The notes under the pieces are model-generated. The model saw only the letters and a program-made list of their open reading frames with translations, was not told the DNA's origin and did no database searches. From contig PFKL01000163.1 of assembly GCA_002784245.1 (NCBI GenBank), positions 1 to 13,482 of the forward strand: a stretch of DNA of 13,482 nt. Reading direction: 5' to 3'. This document shows positions 6,155-12,990 of this stretch, one piece after another. The position numbers and the translations under genes were made by a program. Numbering within the stretch: position 1 is the first letter of the stretch; every line of letters starts with the position of its first letter. The stretch is from Comamonadaceae bacterium CG_4_10_14_3_um_filter_60_75. Its GTDB lineage: Bacteria; Pseudomonadota; Gammaproteobacteria; Burkholderiales; Burkholderiaceae_C.

Positions 6155-8095
6155 ATGGCCTTATTGCAAATTTCAGAACCGGGGCAAACGCCCAACCCGC
6201 ACGAGCGGCGCATTGCCGTTGGTATTGACCTGGGCACGACCCATTCGCTGGTGGCTTCGGTGCGCCACGGTGTGGCCGAATGTCTGCCTGATGCGCAGGG
6301 CCGCGTGATTTTGCCCTCTGTTGTGCGCTACCTCCAAGGCGGTGGCCGCCAGATTGGCTACGACGCGATCGAAGGCGGCATCGCCGACCCGGCCAACACC
6401 ATTGCCTCGGTCAAGCGTTTCATGGGCCGCGGGCTCAAGGACGTGGCGCTTGCCGCCAAGTTGCCGTACCAGTTTGTTGACCACCCCGGCATGCTGGGGC
6501 TGCAAACCGCGCAGGGCGAAAAGTCCCCGGTCGAGGTCAGTGCCGACATTCTGGCCACGCTGCGTTACCGCGCCGAAGACACCTTCAACGCCGACCTGTT
6601 TGGTGCGGTCATCACCGTGCCTGCGTACTTTGACGATGCGCAACGCCAGGCCACCAAAGACGCGTCACAACTGGCTGGCCTGAACGTACTGCGCCTCATC
6701 AACGAGCCCACCGCCGCCGCCATCGCCTACGGCTTGGACAACGCCAGCGAAGGGCTGTACGCCATTTATGACCTGGGTGGCGGCACGTTTGACATCTCGA
6801 TATTGCGGCTGACGCAAGGCGTGTTTGAGGTGGTCGCCACCGGTGGCGACTCGGCCCTGGGCGGCGATGACTACGACCACGCGCTGGCCGACTGGGTGCT
6901 GGCGCAACTGGCGGAGCAAGCGGGCGCTGCTATCAATGTCTGTAGCAATCTGGGCGCAGAGCCGCAGTGCGCCAGCAGTTGCGCCAATTACGGCACAACC
7001 AACAGCCGCAGTCCGGCCGACAAAGCTGCCCTGAAAGCCGCCGCCCGGGCCTGCAAAGAAGCCTTGACTGCTACAGAAACTGCAACATTCAGCGCAGTAT
7101 TGGCGGGGGCTGGAGTCACTTTTGACGTTAAGCGCGCTGACTTTGAAGCCACCACCCAGTCGCTGACCGCGCGCACCCTGCAAGCGGTGCGCAAGGCCTT
7201 GCGCGATGCCAAGCTTACTGCGGGTGAGGTCAAGGGCGTGGTCATGGTCGGCGGCTCCACCCGCATGCCGCAGATTCAAAGGGCGGTCGGCGACTTTTTT
7301 GGCCAGACACCGCTGACCAACCTGAACCCCGACGAAGTGGTGGCTTTGGGCGCGGCAATTCAGGCCAACCAGCTCGCGGGCAACAACCCCGGCGGCGATT
7401 TGCTGCTGCTGGACGTGATTCCTCTGTCGCTGGGCATCGAGACCATGGGTGGGCTGGTCGAGCGCATCGTGTTGCGCAACGAAACCATTCCCACCGCCAA
7501 GGCGCAAGATTTCACCACCTACATGGACGGCCAGACCGCGCTGGCGCTGCACGTGGTGCAGGGCGAGCGCGACCTGGTAGCCGACTGCCGCAGCCTGGCG
7601 CGCTTTACGCTGCGTGGCATCCCACCCATGGCTGCCGGTGCCGCGCGTATCCGCGTTACCTTCACGGTCGATGCCGACGGCTTGCTAAGCGTGTCGGCGC
7701 GTGAACAAGTCAGTGGTGTTGAGGCCAGCATTGCCGTCAAGCCATCGTATGGCCTGGGTGACGAGCAAATCACCCGCATGCTGCAAGACAGTTTTGCCAG
7801 CGCCGAATCAGACATGACACAGCGCGCCATTGTGGAGGCGCGCGTTGATGCCGACCGCATGATTCTGGCCACCCAAAGCGCTCTTGACGCTGACGGTGAT
7901 TTGCTCGATGACGTGCAGCGGGCCGCCATCGAGACGCTGATGCGTCAGGTGCGTGCTGCCTGCGACCTCGACGACGCGCCGGCCATCGAAGCCATCACCA
8001 CCATGCTGGCCAAAGGTACCGAGGCGTTTGCTGCGCTGCGCATGAACCGTGGCATCCAGCAGGCGCTCGCAGGAAAGAACATCGAAACAGTTTAA
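6155..8095 (+). CDS. hscA: Fe-S assembly Hsp70 chaperone HscA
   Basis: HscA is a specialised Hsp70 that binds the LPPVK motif of IscU and, with HscB, drives cluster transfer in an ATP-dependent cycle. The 646-residue product (E. coli 616) starts [10 protein letters not shown] like its homologue. The phosphate loop DLGTTHS is at 25-31 and DLGGGTFD at 206-213. [13 protein letters not shown] precedes the latter and [11 protein letters not shown] lies near 362-372. The substrate-binding domain follows, with [14 protein letters not shown]. Most of the extra length is a roughly 26-residue insertion in the nucleotide-binding domain around residues 258-284. It carries Cys263, Cys272 and Cys276 where E. 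coli HscA has a short loop. The ATG at 6155 is 15 bp after hscB; the ribosome site is weak, so coupling to hscB is likely. Confidence 0.96.
   Translation: MALLQISEPGQTPNPHERRIAVGIDLGTTHSLVASVRHGVAECLPDAQGRVILPSVVRYLQGGGRQIGYDAIEGGIADPANTIASVKRFMGRGLKDVALAAKLPYQFVDHPGMLGLQTAQGEKSPVEVSADILATLRYRAEDTFNADLFGAVITVPAYFDDAQRQATKDASQLAGLNVLRLINEPTAAAIAYGLDNASEGLYAIYDLGGGTFDISILRLTQGVFEVVATGGDSALGGDDYDHALADWVLAQLAEQAGAAINVCSNLGAEPQCASSCANYGTTNSRSPADKAALKAAARACKEALTATETATFSAVLAGAGVTFDVKRADFEATTQSLTARTLQAVRKALRDAKLTAGEVKGVVMVGGSTRMPQIQRAVGDFFGQTPLTNLNPDEVVALGAAIQANQLAGNNPGGDLLLLDVIPLSLGIETMGGLVERIVLRNETIPTAKAQDFTTYMDGQTALALHVVQGERDLVADCRSLARFTLRGIPPMAAGAARIRVTFTVDADGLLSVSAREQVSGVEASIAVKPSYGLGDEQITRMLQDSFASAESDMTQRAIVEARVDADRMILATQSALDADGDLLDDVQRAAIETLMRQVRAACDLDDAPAIEAITTMLAKGTEAFAALRMNRGIQQALAGKNIETV
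7069..7125. repeat. Repeat-like segment embedded in hscA
   Basis: This stretch contains TGCTACAG, GCGC at 7092-7095, GGCGGGGGCT (7102-7111) and a CACTTTTGA end. Its right half matches thiP 12304-12333 well: GGCGGGGGCT is identical, and 10 of the next 16 positions agree. GCGC also lies at the same offset as in the reverse complement of the post-uvrB copy. It encodes part of the subdomain just after the cysteine insertion. Evidence is moderate because the left half aligns poorly. Confidence 0.35.
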
Positions 8096-8104
8096 GAACT
8101 TTGT

Positions 8105-8142
8105 GGGGCAGACCACTTTGCGCAGCAAACTTGCGCTGCCCC
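8105..8142 (+). other. Stem-loop in the hscA-fdx gap
   Basis: GGGGCA (8105-8110) pairs with TGCCCC (8137-8142), and an inner GCGCA (8120-8124) pairs with TGCGC (8132-8136). The structure fills most of the 60-bp gap and ends 13 nt before the fdx ATG, where no Shine-Dalgarno is visible. No T run follows. It may affect fdx translation or mRNA processing. Confidence 0.45.
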
Positions 8143-8155
8143 CAACCAATCAACT

Positions 8156-8494
8156 ATGCCTATCATCAAAATCCTGCCACACGCCGAGTACTGCCCCAAC
8201 GGCGCGGAAGTGTCGGCCCCTGCGGGCACCTCGATTTGCGAGGCGCTGCTGGAAAACCACATCAACATTGAACACGCTTGCGAGATGAGCTGCGCCTGCA
8301 CCACCTGCCACGTGATTGTGAAAGAAGGCTTTGAGTCGCTCGCTCCTTCCGAGGAAGAAGAAGACGACTTGCTTGACCGCGCCTGGGGCCTGCAGCCGCA
8401 GTCGCGTCTGAGTTGCCAGGCGATCCTGGCGCAAAAAGATCTGGTGATCGAGATACCCAAATACTCGATCAACCACGCCAAAGAGGGGCACTGA
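8156..8494 (+). CDS. fdx: ISC-system [2Fe-2S] ferredoxin
   Basis: This adrenodoxin-type ferredoxin supplies electrons for cluster assembly on IscU. The 112-residue product (E. coli 111) has ligands Cys42, Cys48, Cys51 and Cys87 in C-X5-C-X2-C...C, the same numbering as E. coli. The extra Cys46 inside the loop is also typical of this type. An acidic patch, EEEEDDLLD at 67-75, fits the IscS-binding surface. The ATG at 8156 gives MPIIKILPHAEYCPNG, a normal start, although no Shine-Dalgarno is seen and a hairpin lies just upstream. In E. coli iscX follows fdx. Here the next gene is dnaQ, 2 bp after the stop, and no iscX-like frame is present. Confidence 0.95.
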   Translation: MPIIKILPHAEYCPNGAEVSAPAGTSICEALLENHINIEHACEMSCACTTCHVIVKEGFESLAPSEEEEDDLLDRAWGLQPQSRLSCQAILAQKDLVIEIPKYSINHAKEGH

Positions 8495-8496
8495 CC

Positions 8497-9243
8497 ATGC
8501 GTCAAATCTTCCTCGACACCGAAACCACCGGTCTGGCCGCAGACAACGGCGACCGCATCATCGAAATCGGTTGCGTCGAGATGCTGCACCGCAAGCTCAC
8601 CGGCAACAACCGCCACATCTACGTTAACCCGGGGCGCGACAGCCATGAAGAGGCGCTCAAGGTGCACGGCATCACCACCGAGTTCTTGCAGGACAAGCCG
8701 CCCTTTGCCGACATCGCCGACGACCTGTTGGCGTACCTGCGCGGCGCGCACGTGGTCATCCACAACGCGCCGTTTGACCTCGGGTTTTTGAACATGGAAT
8801 TGGCCAAAATGGGCCAACCCAAACTGGAGACCTTTGTCGAGAGCATCACCGACACGCTGGTGATGGCCAAAGAACTCTACCCGGGCAAGCGCAATTCGCT
8901 CGACGCCTTGTGCGATCGCCTGGAGGTGGACAACTCGGGCCGCTCGCTGCACGGCGCGCTGCTCGATGCCGAGCTATTGGCCGACGTTTACATCAACCTC
9001 ACGCGCGGTCAGAACGTGTTGCTGATGGACGATGCCAGCGCCAGTGATGCCTCTGGCCACGCGCTGCCGCTGATGGATTTGAGCGTGTTCCAGCTGCCGG
9101 TGATGGCTGCCGACGCGCAGGAGCTGGCAGCGCACGAAGAGGTGCTCACCCAGATTGACAAGGACAGCAAGGGCAAGACGGTCTGGCGCTCGCTGGATTC
9201 TGCCCGGCAGGCGGTTGCCTCAGCGGCTGCTTTTGCGGCCTGA
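8497..9243 (+). CDS. dnaQ: DNA polymerase III epsilon subunit (3'-5' proofreading exonuclease)
   Basis: DnaQ is the DEDD-family 3'-5' exonuclease that proofreads DNA inside the polymerase III core. The 248-residue product (E. coli 243) has Exo I FLDTETTG with Asp7 and Glu9, and Exo II HNAPFDLGF with Asp94. Exo III follows as HGALLDAELLA with His152 and Asp157, giving the DEDDh set. Q172NVLLM sits where E. coli epsilon has its beta-clamp-binding QTSMAF, and the tail after about 185 would hold the alpha-binding segment. ATG at 8497 starts MRQIFLDTETTG; the frame is open upstream to 8413 but that overlaps fdx. AGGGG at 8484-8488 inside the fdx 3' end can serve as ribosome site. The 2-bp gap suggests cotranscription with the isc operon. 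Confidence 0.95.
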   Translation: MRQIFLDTETTGLAADNGDRIIEIGCVEMLHRKLTGNNRHIYVNPGRDSHEEALKVHGITTEFLQDKPPFADIADDLLAYLRGAHVVIHNAPFDLGFLNMELAKMGQPKLETFVESITDTLVMAKELYPGKRNSLDALCDRLEVDNSGRSLHGALLDAELLADVYINLTRGQNVLLMDDASASDASGHALPLMDLSVFQLPVMAADAQELAAHEEVLTQIDKDSKGKTVWRSLDSARQAVASAAAFAA

Positions 9244-9291
9244 TGCAGCGGCGCTTTTGACGCGCAGTTGGCGGGTTCTGTGATTGTGGCG

Positions 9292-10185
9292 ATGACGGAT
9301 CAGCGTTTCGCCCGTGTCTTGCCACTGCTGGCGGTGCTGGGTTCGGTAACCGCGCTGGGTATCGGCACCTCGTTTGCCAAACAGCTGTTCCCCTTGGTAG
9401 GTTCCCTGGGCACGACCGCGCTGCGGGTCGGGCTGTCAGCGCTGTTGCTGCTGGCCTTGTGGCGCCCCTGGCGCTGGCCTTTGTCGCGCCGGGATGCGCT
9501 GGCGGTATTGCGCTACGGTGTGGCGCTGGGCTTCATGAACCTGCTGTTTTACATGGCCTTGCGCAGCATTCCGTTCGGACTGGCGGTGGCGATTGAATTC
9601 TCGGGGCCGCTGGCGGTGGCGCTGTTTTCGTCGCGCCGACTGGTTGATTTTTTGTGGCTGGCGCTGGCCATCGCCGGTTTGGACTTGTTGTTGCCTTGGG
9701 GTGTCGGTGCCGAACACCTGGACCCCGAAGGCGTGCTGTACGCACTGGCCGCAGCCGTGTGTTGGGGCGCGTACATCGTGTTTGGCAAACGCCTGGGGCA
9801 TCTGCACGCCGGGCAGTCGGTGGCGTTGGGCTTGAGCGTGGCGGCGCTGGCCGTGTTGCCATTTGGTATCTGGCAAGCGGGCAGCACCTTGCTGACGCCG
9901 GGCATTTTCCTGTTTGGCCTGGGCGTGGCGGCGGTGTCGAGTGCAATCCCGATCTCTTTGGAGATGGTGGCGCTCAAGCGCTTGCCCAAGCAGGCGTTCG
10001 GCGTCATGACCAGCATGGAGCCCGCGGTGGCCGCCTTGCTGGGCTTGCTGTTGCTGGGCGAACACCTGACGCGTCTGCAATGGCTGGCCATCATTCTGGT
10101 GATGCTGGCCGCCGCCGGCAGTGCGGTGACAGCGCGCCCTGAGGCCGTACCGGCTTCGGCCAAGGTGTTGGCGGAACTACAATGA
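9292..10185 (+). CDS. rhtA: EamA/DMT-family exporter, RhtA-like (threonine/homoserine efflux)
   Basis: This is an inner-membrane drug/metabolite-superfamily exporter with ten predicted hydrophobic segments in two EamA repeats. It tracks E. coli RhtA closely: SFAKQLFPLVGSLGTTALRV near residues 28-47, EFSGPLAVALFSSRRLVDF near 103-121, ISLEMVALKRLPKQAFG near 222-238, and SMEPAVAALLGL near 242-253. RhtA exports threonine, homoserine and other amino acids, so that is the likely but unproven role. The product has 297 residues from ATG 9292 (E. coli 295). In-frame TTG 9268 and GTG 9280 would add only unconserved residues. No Shine-Dalgarno is visible; TTGACG (9257-9262) and TGTGAT (9279-9284) could be a weak promoter giving an almost leaderless mRNA. 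It lies 48 bp after dnaQ, and its stop overlaps the -10 of the thi operon. Confidence 0.85.
   Translation: MTDQRFARVLPLLAVLGSVTALGIGTSFAKQLFPLVGSLGTTALRVGLSALLLLALWRPWRWPLSRRDALAVLRYGVALGFMNLLFYMALRSIPFGLAVAIEFSGPLAVALFSSRRLVDFLWLALAIAGLDLLLPWGVGAEHLDPEGVLYALAAAVCWGAYIVFGKRLGHLHAGQSVALGLSVAALAVLPFGIWQAGSTLLTPGIFLFGLGVAAVSSAIPISLEMVALKRLPKQAFGVMTSMEPAVAALLGLLLLGEHLTRLQWLAIILVMLAAAGSAVTARPEAVPASAKVLAELQ
10178..10183 (+). promoter_or_regulatory. Putative -10 element of the thiB-thiP-thiQ operon
   Basis: TACAAT (5/6 to TATAAT) sits at the end of rhtA and shares its last base with the rhtA stop codon. A start near 10190 would place the TPP riboswitch at the very 5' end of the mRNA, as expected. 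The -35 region (TTCGGC at 10155-10160, 17-bp spacer) is poor. Confidence 0.45.
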
Positions 10186-10188
10186 ACG

Positions 10189-10271
10189 CCTCACCGGGGG
10201 TGTCTGCTGCGATGGCAGGCTGAGAAAGTCCCCATACCTGATCTGGATCATGCCAGCGTAGGGAGCGTGAA
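10189..10271 (+). ncRNA. TPP (thiamine pyrophosphate) riboswitch, THI element
   Basis: This leader matches the conserved TPP aptamer core. GGGG (10197-10200) pairs with CCCC (10230-10233) for P2. GTCTGC and GCAGGC form the P3 stem. GGCTGAGA contacts the pyrimidine ring. ACCTGATCTGGATCATGCC followed by AGCGTAGGGA forms the P4/P5 pyrophosphate-sensing arm. TCAC (10191-10194) can pair with GTGA (10267-10270) for P1. It precedes thiamine importer genes, so TPP should turn the operon off. No terminator hairpin with a T run follows before thiB, so control is more likely translational. Confidence 0.95.
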
Positions 10272-10312
10272 GGTTCTGGGGTTTTTGCCGCTTGGTCGGC
10301 TCAGCCTTTGAC

Positions 10313-10331
10313 CCAGCGCTGTTGGCGCTGG
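10313..10331 (+). promoter_or_regulatory. Hairpin in the riboswitch expression platform
   Basis: CCAGCGC (10313-10319) and GCGCTGG (10325-10331) form a perfect 7-bp stem with a 5-nt loop, ending 18 nt before the thiB start. CTTT (10306-10309) could also pair with AAAG (10339-10342), part of the only Shine-Dalgarno-like sequence (GAAAG). This would extend the stem and hide the ribosome site. That role is inferred. Confidence 0.4.
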
Positions 10332-10349
10332 CGCATTGAAAGTCTTGAC

Positions 10350-11327
10350 ATGAACCGTCGTCTTTTTTCACTCGCCGTCGCACTGGCTGCGCTTGCTTTT
10401 TCAACTCTGTCGCACGCCGCTGATGAGCTGCGCGTGATGGTGCACAGCTCGTTTTCACTGCCCAAGCCTTTGCTGGCGCAGTTTGAAAAAGAGGCTGGTG
10501 TCAAGCTCGCCATCATCAAAGGCGGTGACGCCGGTGAAATGCTCAACAAGCTGATCCTCACCAAAACCAGCCCGGTGGCCGACTTGGTTTACGGCATCGA
10601 CAACACGCTGCAAGCCAAGGCGCAGGCTGCAGGTGTGCTTGACGGTGCTCTAGCGCCTGTAGATTATGGTTTCGTCACTATTAATTTTGACAAGACGGCG
10701 GTTGCCCAAAGCGCCATGGTGTTGCCCAGGACGCTGCAGGACCTGACGCTGCCCGCGTACAAGGGCGCGCTGGTGGTGCCCAACCCGGCCACCAGCAGCA
10801 CCGGCTACGCTTTTTTGCTGGCCACCATCGCCGGTCTGGGTGAAGAGCAAGCCTTCACCTGGTGGGCCCAGATGCGCGCCAACGGCCTGAAGGTTGCCAA
10901 GGGCTGGAGCGAGGCCTACTACACCGACTTCACCCGCGGTGGGGGCAGCCACCCGCTGGTGGTGAGCTACGCCACCAGTCCGGCCGCCGAGGTGTTTTAC
11001 GCCAAAGAAAAACGCACCCAGTCGCCCACCGGCAGCCTGAACTTGAAGGGCGGCGTCTTCAAGCAGGTTGAAGGCGTGGCGCTGCTCAAGGGTGGATCGC
11101 ACCGCACGCAGGCGCAGAAGTTTATTGACTTCCTGCGCTCGCCAGCGGTACAGACGGCACTGCAGACCGAGATGTGGATGTACCCGGCACAAGCTAGCTC
11201 GCCGCGTGCGCCGGTGCTGCTGCAGCACGCTGGTGAGCCCGCCCACTTTGAGAGTTTGCCAGCGCAAGCCATTGCCGAAAACGGTGCCAAGTGGGTGGCG
11301 CGCTGGACGCAAGTGGTGCTGAAGTAG
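10350..11327 (+). CDS. thiB: Thiamine ABC transporter periplasmic binding protein
   Basis: ThiB captures thiamine and its phosphates in the periplasm and delivers them to ThiP. The 325-residue product starts with a Sec signal peptide (MNRRLFSLAVALAALAF...) whose likely cleavage follows Ala23 in SHA-ADE. Family landmarks are ADLVYGIDNTL near 77-87, PVDYGFV near 102-108, NPATSSTGYAFLLA near 140-153, KGWSEAYYTDF near 179-189 and SYATSPAAE near 201-209. EMWMYPA near 275-281 contains the tryptophan expected to stack on thiamine. Compared with E. coli ThiB as remembered, about 17 residues are missing between GVLD (95-98) and PVDYG, where the DNA is AT-rich and repeat-like. ATG 10350 is chosen because the signal peptide begins there; an in-frame TTG at 10308 precedes the leader hairpin. 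It is the first gene under the TPP riboswitch. Confidence 0.92.
   Translation: MNRRLFSLAVALAALAFSTLSHAADELRVMVHSSFSLPKPLLAQFEKEAGVKLAIIKGGDAGEMLNKLILTKTSPVADLVYGIDNTLQAKAQAAGVLDGALAPVDYGFVTINFDKTAVAQSAMVLPRTLQDLTLPAYKGALVVPNPATSSTGYAFLLATIAGLGEEQAFTWWAQMRANGLKVAKGWSEAYYTDFTRGGGSHPLVVSYATSPAAEVFYAKEKRTQSPTGSLNLKGGVFKQVEGVALLKGGSHRTQAQKFIDFLRSPAVQTALQTEMWMYPAQASSPRAPVLLQHAGEPAHFESLPAQAIAENGAKWVARWTQVVLK
10644..10690. repeat. Weak candidate copy of the dispersed element inside thiB
   Basis: This AT-rich stretch inside an otherwise GC-rich gene reads GGTGCTCTAGCGCC and ends CACTATTAATTTTGA. Ungapped alignment to 2699-2745 gives only about 21/47, with CTAT.AA at matching offsets. It coincides with the place where ThiB is shorter than E. 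coli ThiB. Chance is not excluded. Confidence 0.2.
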
Positions 11328-11351
11328 TCCCGGCCTGAGTTCTCTAGCGCC

Positions 11352-12989
11352 GTGGCCGCGGTCACCCCTTTGAACTTGCCCCGCAGTTTCTGGCTGGCGC
11401 TTTTGCCAGCGGCCGCCTTGCTGTTACTGCTGTTGGCCCCATTGGCCCGCTTGGGTTTTGCAGGATTTTCCGGTGAGTTCAACGCATTGAGCGATCTGTC
11501 TGTGTGGCAGCCCTGGCAAGACGACTACCTGCGCTGGCGCGTGCTCTGGTCGGTGGCGCAGGCGGCCATCACCTGCGTGCTGGCTTTTGTGCTGGGCTTG
11601 CCGTTGGCCTGGGTGCTGGCGCGTTATGAATTTGCTGGGCGCGCGCTGGTGCTGCGCCTGTTGATGCTGCCGTTTGTGGTGCCGACGTTGGTGGCCGCGC
11701 TGGGCGTGCTGGCGCTGTGGGGGCCGCGCGGGCTGATCAGCGGTGCGCTGGGCATCAACCTGCAGGACACACCGTGGCTACTGCTGTACGGCAACCTGTT
11801 TTTCAATCTGTGCCTGGTGGTGCGCGCGGGCGTGGACGCGCTGGGGCAGGTCAACGCGCGCCAGGTCGCCGCCGCGCGCTCGCTCGGGGCGACACCATGG
11901 CGCGCGTTCTGGCGTATTGAGTGGCCGGCGATTGCGCCGTGGTTGATGTCGAGCCTGTGCCTGGTGTTTTTGTATTGCTTTGCAGGCTTTGGTCTGGCGC
12001 TGGTGCTCGGTGGGCAGCGCTTTGCGACCGTGGAGGTGGAAATTTATTCGCTGGTGGCCTACGAGCTGCAGCTGGGCCAGGCCAGCGTGCTGGCGCTGTG
12101 GATGTTGCTGCTGACCGGTGCGGTGGCGCTGGGCTACGCCGCGCTGGAAAAGCGCTTGGGCGCACCCGCTCGCACCGCGCCTATGGCTCGTGTACACCCA
12201 CATGCTGCGCGCCAGTGGCTGGCGGTGGCAGGCGCTTTGGCGGTGTTGGTTGTGGTCTGTGCGCTGCCTATTTTTGCTATTTTTATCAAAGCTGCTTACG
12301 CTTTATGGGCGGGGGCTAGCGGCATATTTGATGCTGAAGCGCTAGCTGCCTTGTGGAACACATTGCGTTTTTCTGCGGTGGCGTTGGTTGCAGCCACATT
12401 GCTGGGTGTGCTGCATGCTTTTGCTGCGCAAGCGTCGGTGGTGTGGCGCGCGCTGGCGTTTCTGCCGTTTGTGGTGTCGCCGGTGACAGTGGCATTTGGT
12501 TTGCTGTTGCTTTACCCGTCGTGGACCGCCAGTTTGCCGCTGCTGTTGGCGGCGTACGCTGTGCTGGCGTATCCGTTTGTCGCCAAGGCCTTGTCGGCCG
12601 GACTGGACGGTTTGCCTGCGCATTTGACACAAGCCGCACGCACGCTGGGGGCCAGCCCGTGGCGCTGCTTCTGGCGCGTGACGCTGCCGCTGCTGGCACC
12701 CGCCTTGCGCCGTGGCATGGCGTTTGCCGCCGCCACGGCCTTGGGTGAATTTGCTGTCACGCTTTTTTTGTCGCGACCCGAATGGGCCACGCTCACCACG
12801 CTGATCTACCAACGCCTGGGTCGCCCGGGGCAGGCCAATCTGGACGCGGCGATGGTGCTGGCCTGCGTGTTGATGGCGCTGGCGCTGCTGGCGTTTTTGT
12901 TGATCGAGTGGCCGGTGCGTGAGCGCGCGGCTGTAGGCAATGACGGTCATCGATCCCGGGTCGGGTCCGGCATGACAATGTCTCACTGA
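11352..12989 (+). CDS. thiP: Thiamine ABC transporter permease (two fused permease domains)
   Basis: ThiP is the inner-membrane channel of the thiamine importer. The 545-residue product (E. coli 536) contains two BPD-type permease domains in one chain. Each ends with an EAA-type loop that contacts the ATPase: AAARSLGATPWRAFWRIEWPAI near 173-194 and AARTLGASPWRCFWRVTLPLL near 426-446. About twelve hydrophobic segments are visible. GTG at 11352, 24 bp after thiB, is used; the Shine-Dalgarno is weak. Two oddities occur. Residues about 309-327, at the start of the second domain, are encoded by AT-rich, repeat-like DNA. The last 14 or so residues (after VRERAAVG) are hydrophilic and encoded by a palindrome, so the functional protein probably ends near residue 526. 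One base separates its stop from the thiQ ATG. Confidence 0.93.
   Translation: MAAVTPLNLPRSFWLALLPAAALLLLLLAPLARLGFAGFSGEFNALSDLSVWQPWQDDYLRWRVLWSVAQAAITCVLAFVLGLPLAWVLARYEFAGRALVLRLLMLPFVVPTLVAALGVLALWGPRGLISGALGINLQDTPWLLLYGNLFFNLCLVVRAGVDALGQVNARQVAAARSLGATPWRAFWRIEWPAIAPWLMSSLCLVFLYCFAGFGLALVLGGQRFATVEVEIYSLVAYELQLGQASVLALWMLLLTGAVALGYAALEKRLGAPARTAPMARVHPHAARQWLAVAGALAVLVVVCALPIFAIFIKAAYALWAGASGIFDAEALAALWNTLRFSAVALVAATLLGVLHAFAAQASVVWRALAFLPFVVSPVTVAFGLLLLYPSWTASLPLLLAAYAVLAYPFVAKALSAGLDGLPAHLTQAARTLGASPWRCFWRVTLPLLAPALRRGMAFAAATALGEFAVTLFLSRPEWATLTTLIYQRLGRPGQANLDAAMVLACVLMALALLAFLLIEWPVRERAAVGNDGHRSRVGSGMTMSH
12276..12330. repeat. Repeat-like segment embedded in thiP
   Basis: This stretch runs from GCTATTTTTATC through GCTGCTTACGCTTT and GGGCGGGGGCTAGCGG to CATATTTG. 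Its reverse complement aligns without gaps to the post-uvrB copy (about 24/40) and to hscB 5970-6023 (about 28/54). In thiP it encodes a hydrophobic segment (AIFIKAAYALWAG). It closely resembles a Comamonadaceae repeat I remember, though I cannot confirm that here. Confidence 0.45.
12941..12977. repeat. Palindromic element at the 3' end of thiP
   Basis: GTCAT (12946-12950) pairs with ATGAC (12972-12976), and an inner CCGG (12956-12959) pairs with CCGG (12967-12970) around GTCGGGT. TGAC-G-GTCA lies at the left edge (12941-12949). The reverse strand reads GTCATGCCGGACCC, similar to widespread REP-like intergenic repeats. It supplies about the last 14 codons of thiP and ends just before thiQ. 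Confidence 0.5.
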
Positions 12990-12990
12990 C

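Noticed and set aside
8413..8496. Upstream-extended start for dnaQ
   Set aside because: It would overlap the conserved fdx 3' end. The DnaQ fold starts at MRQIFLDTETTG from ATG 8497.
9533..10163. Several antisense frames opposite rhtA
   Set aside because: They overlap each other and a clear membrane-protein gene, show no motif and are compositionally antisense-like.
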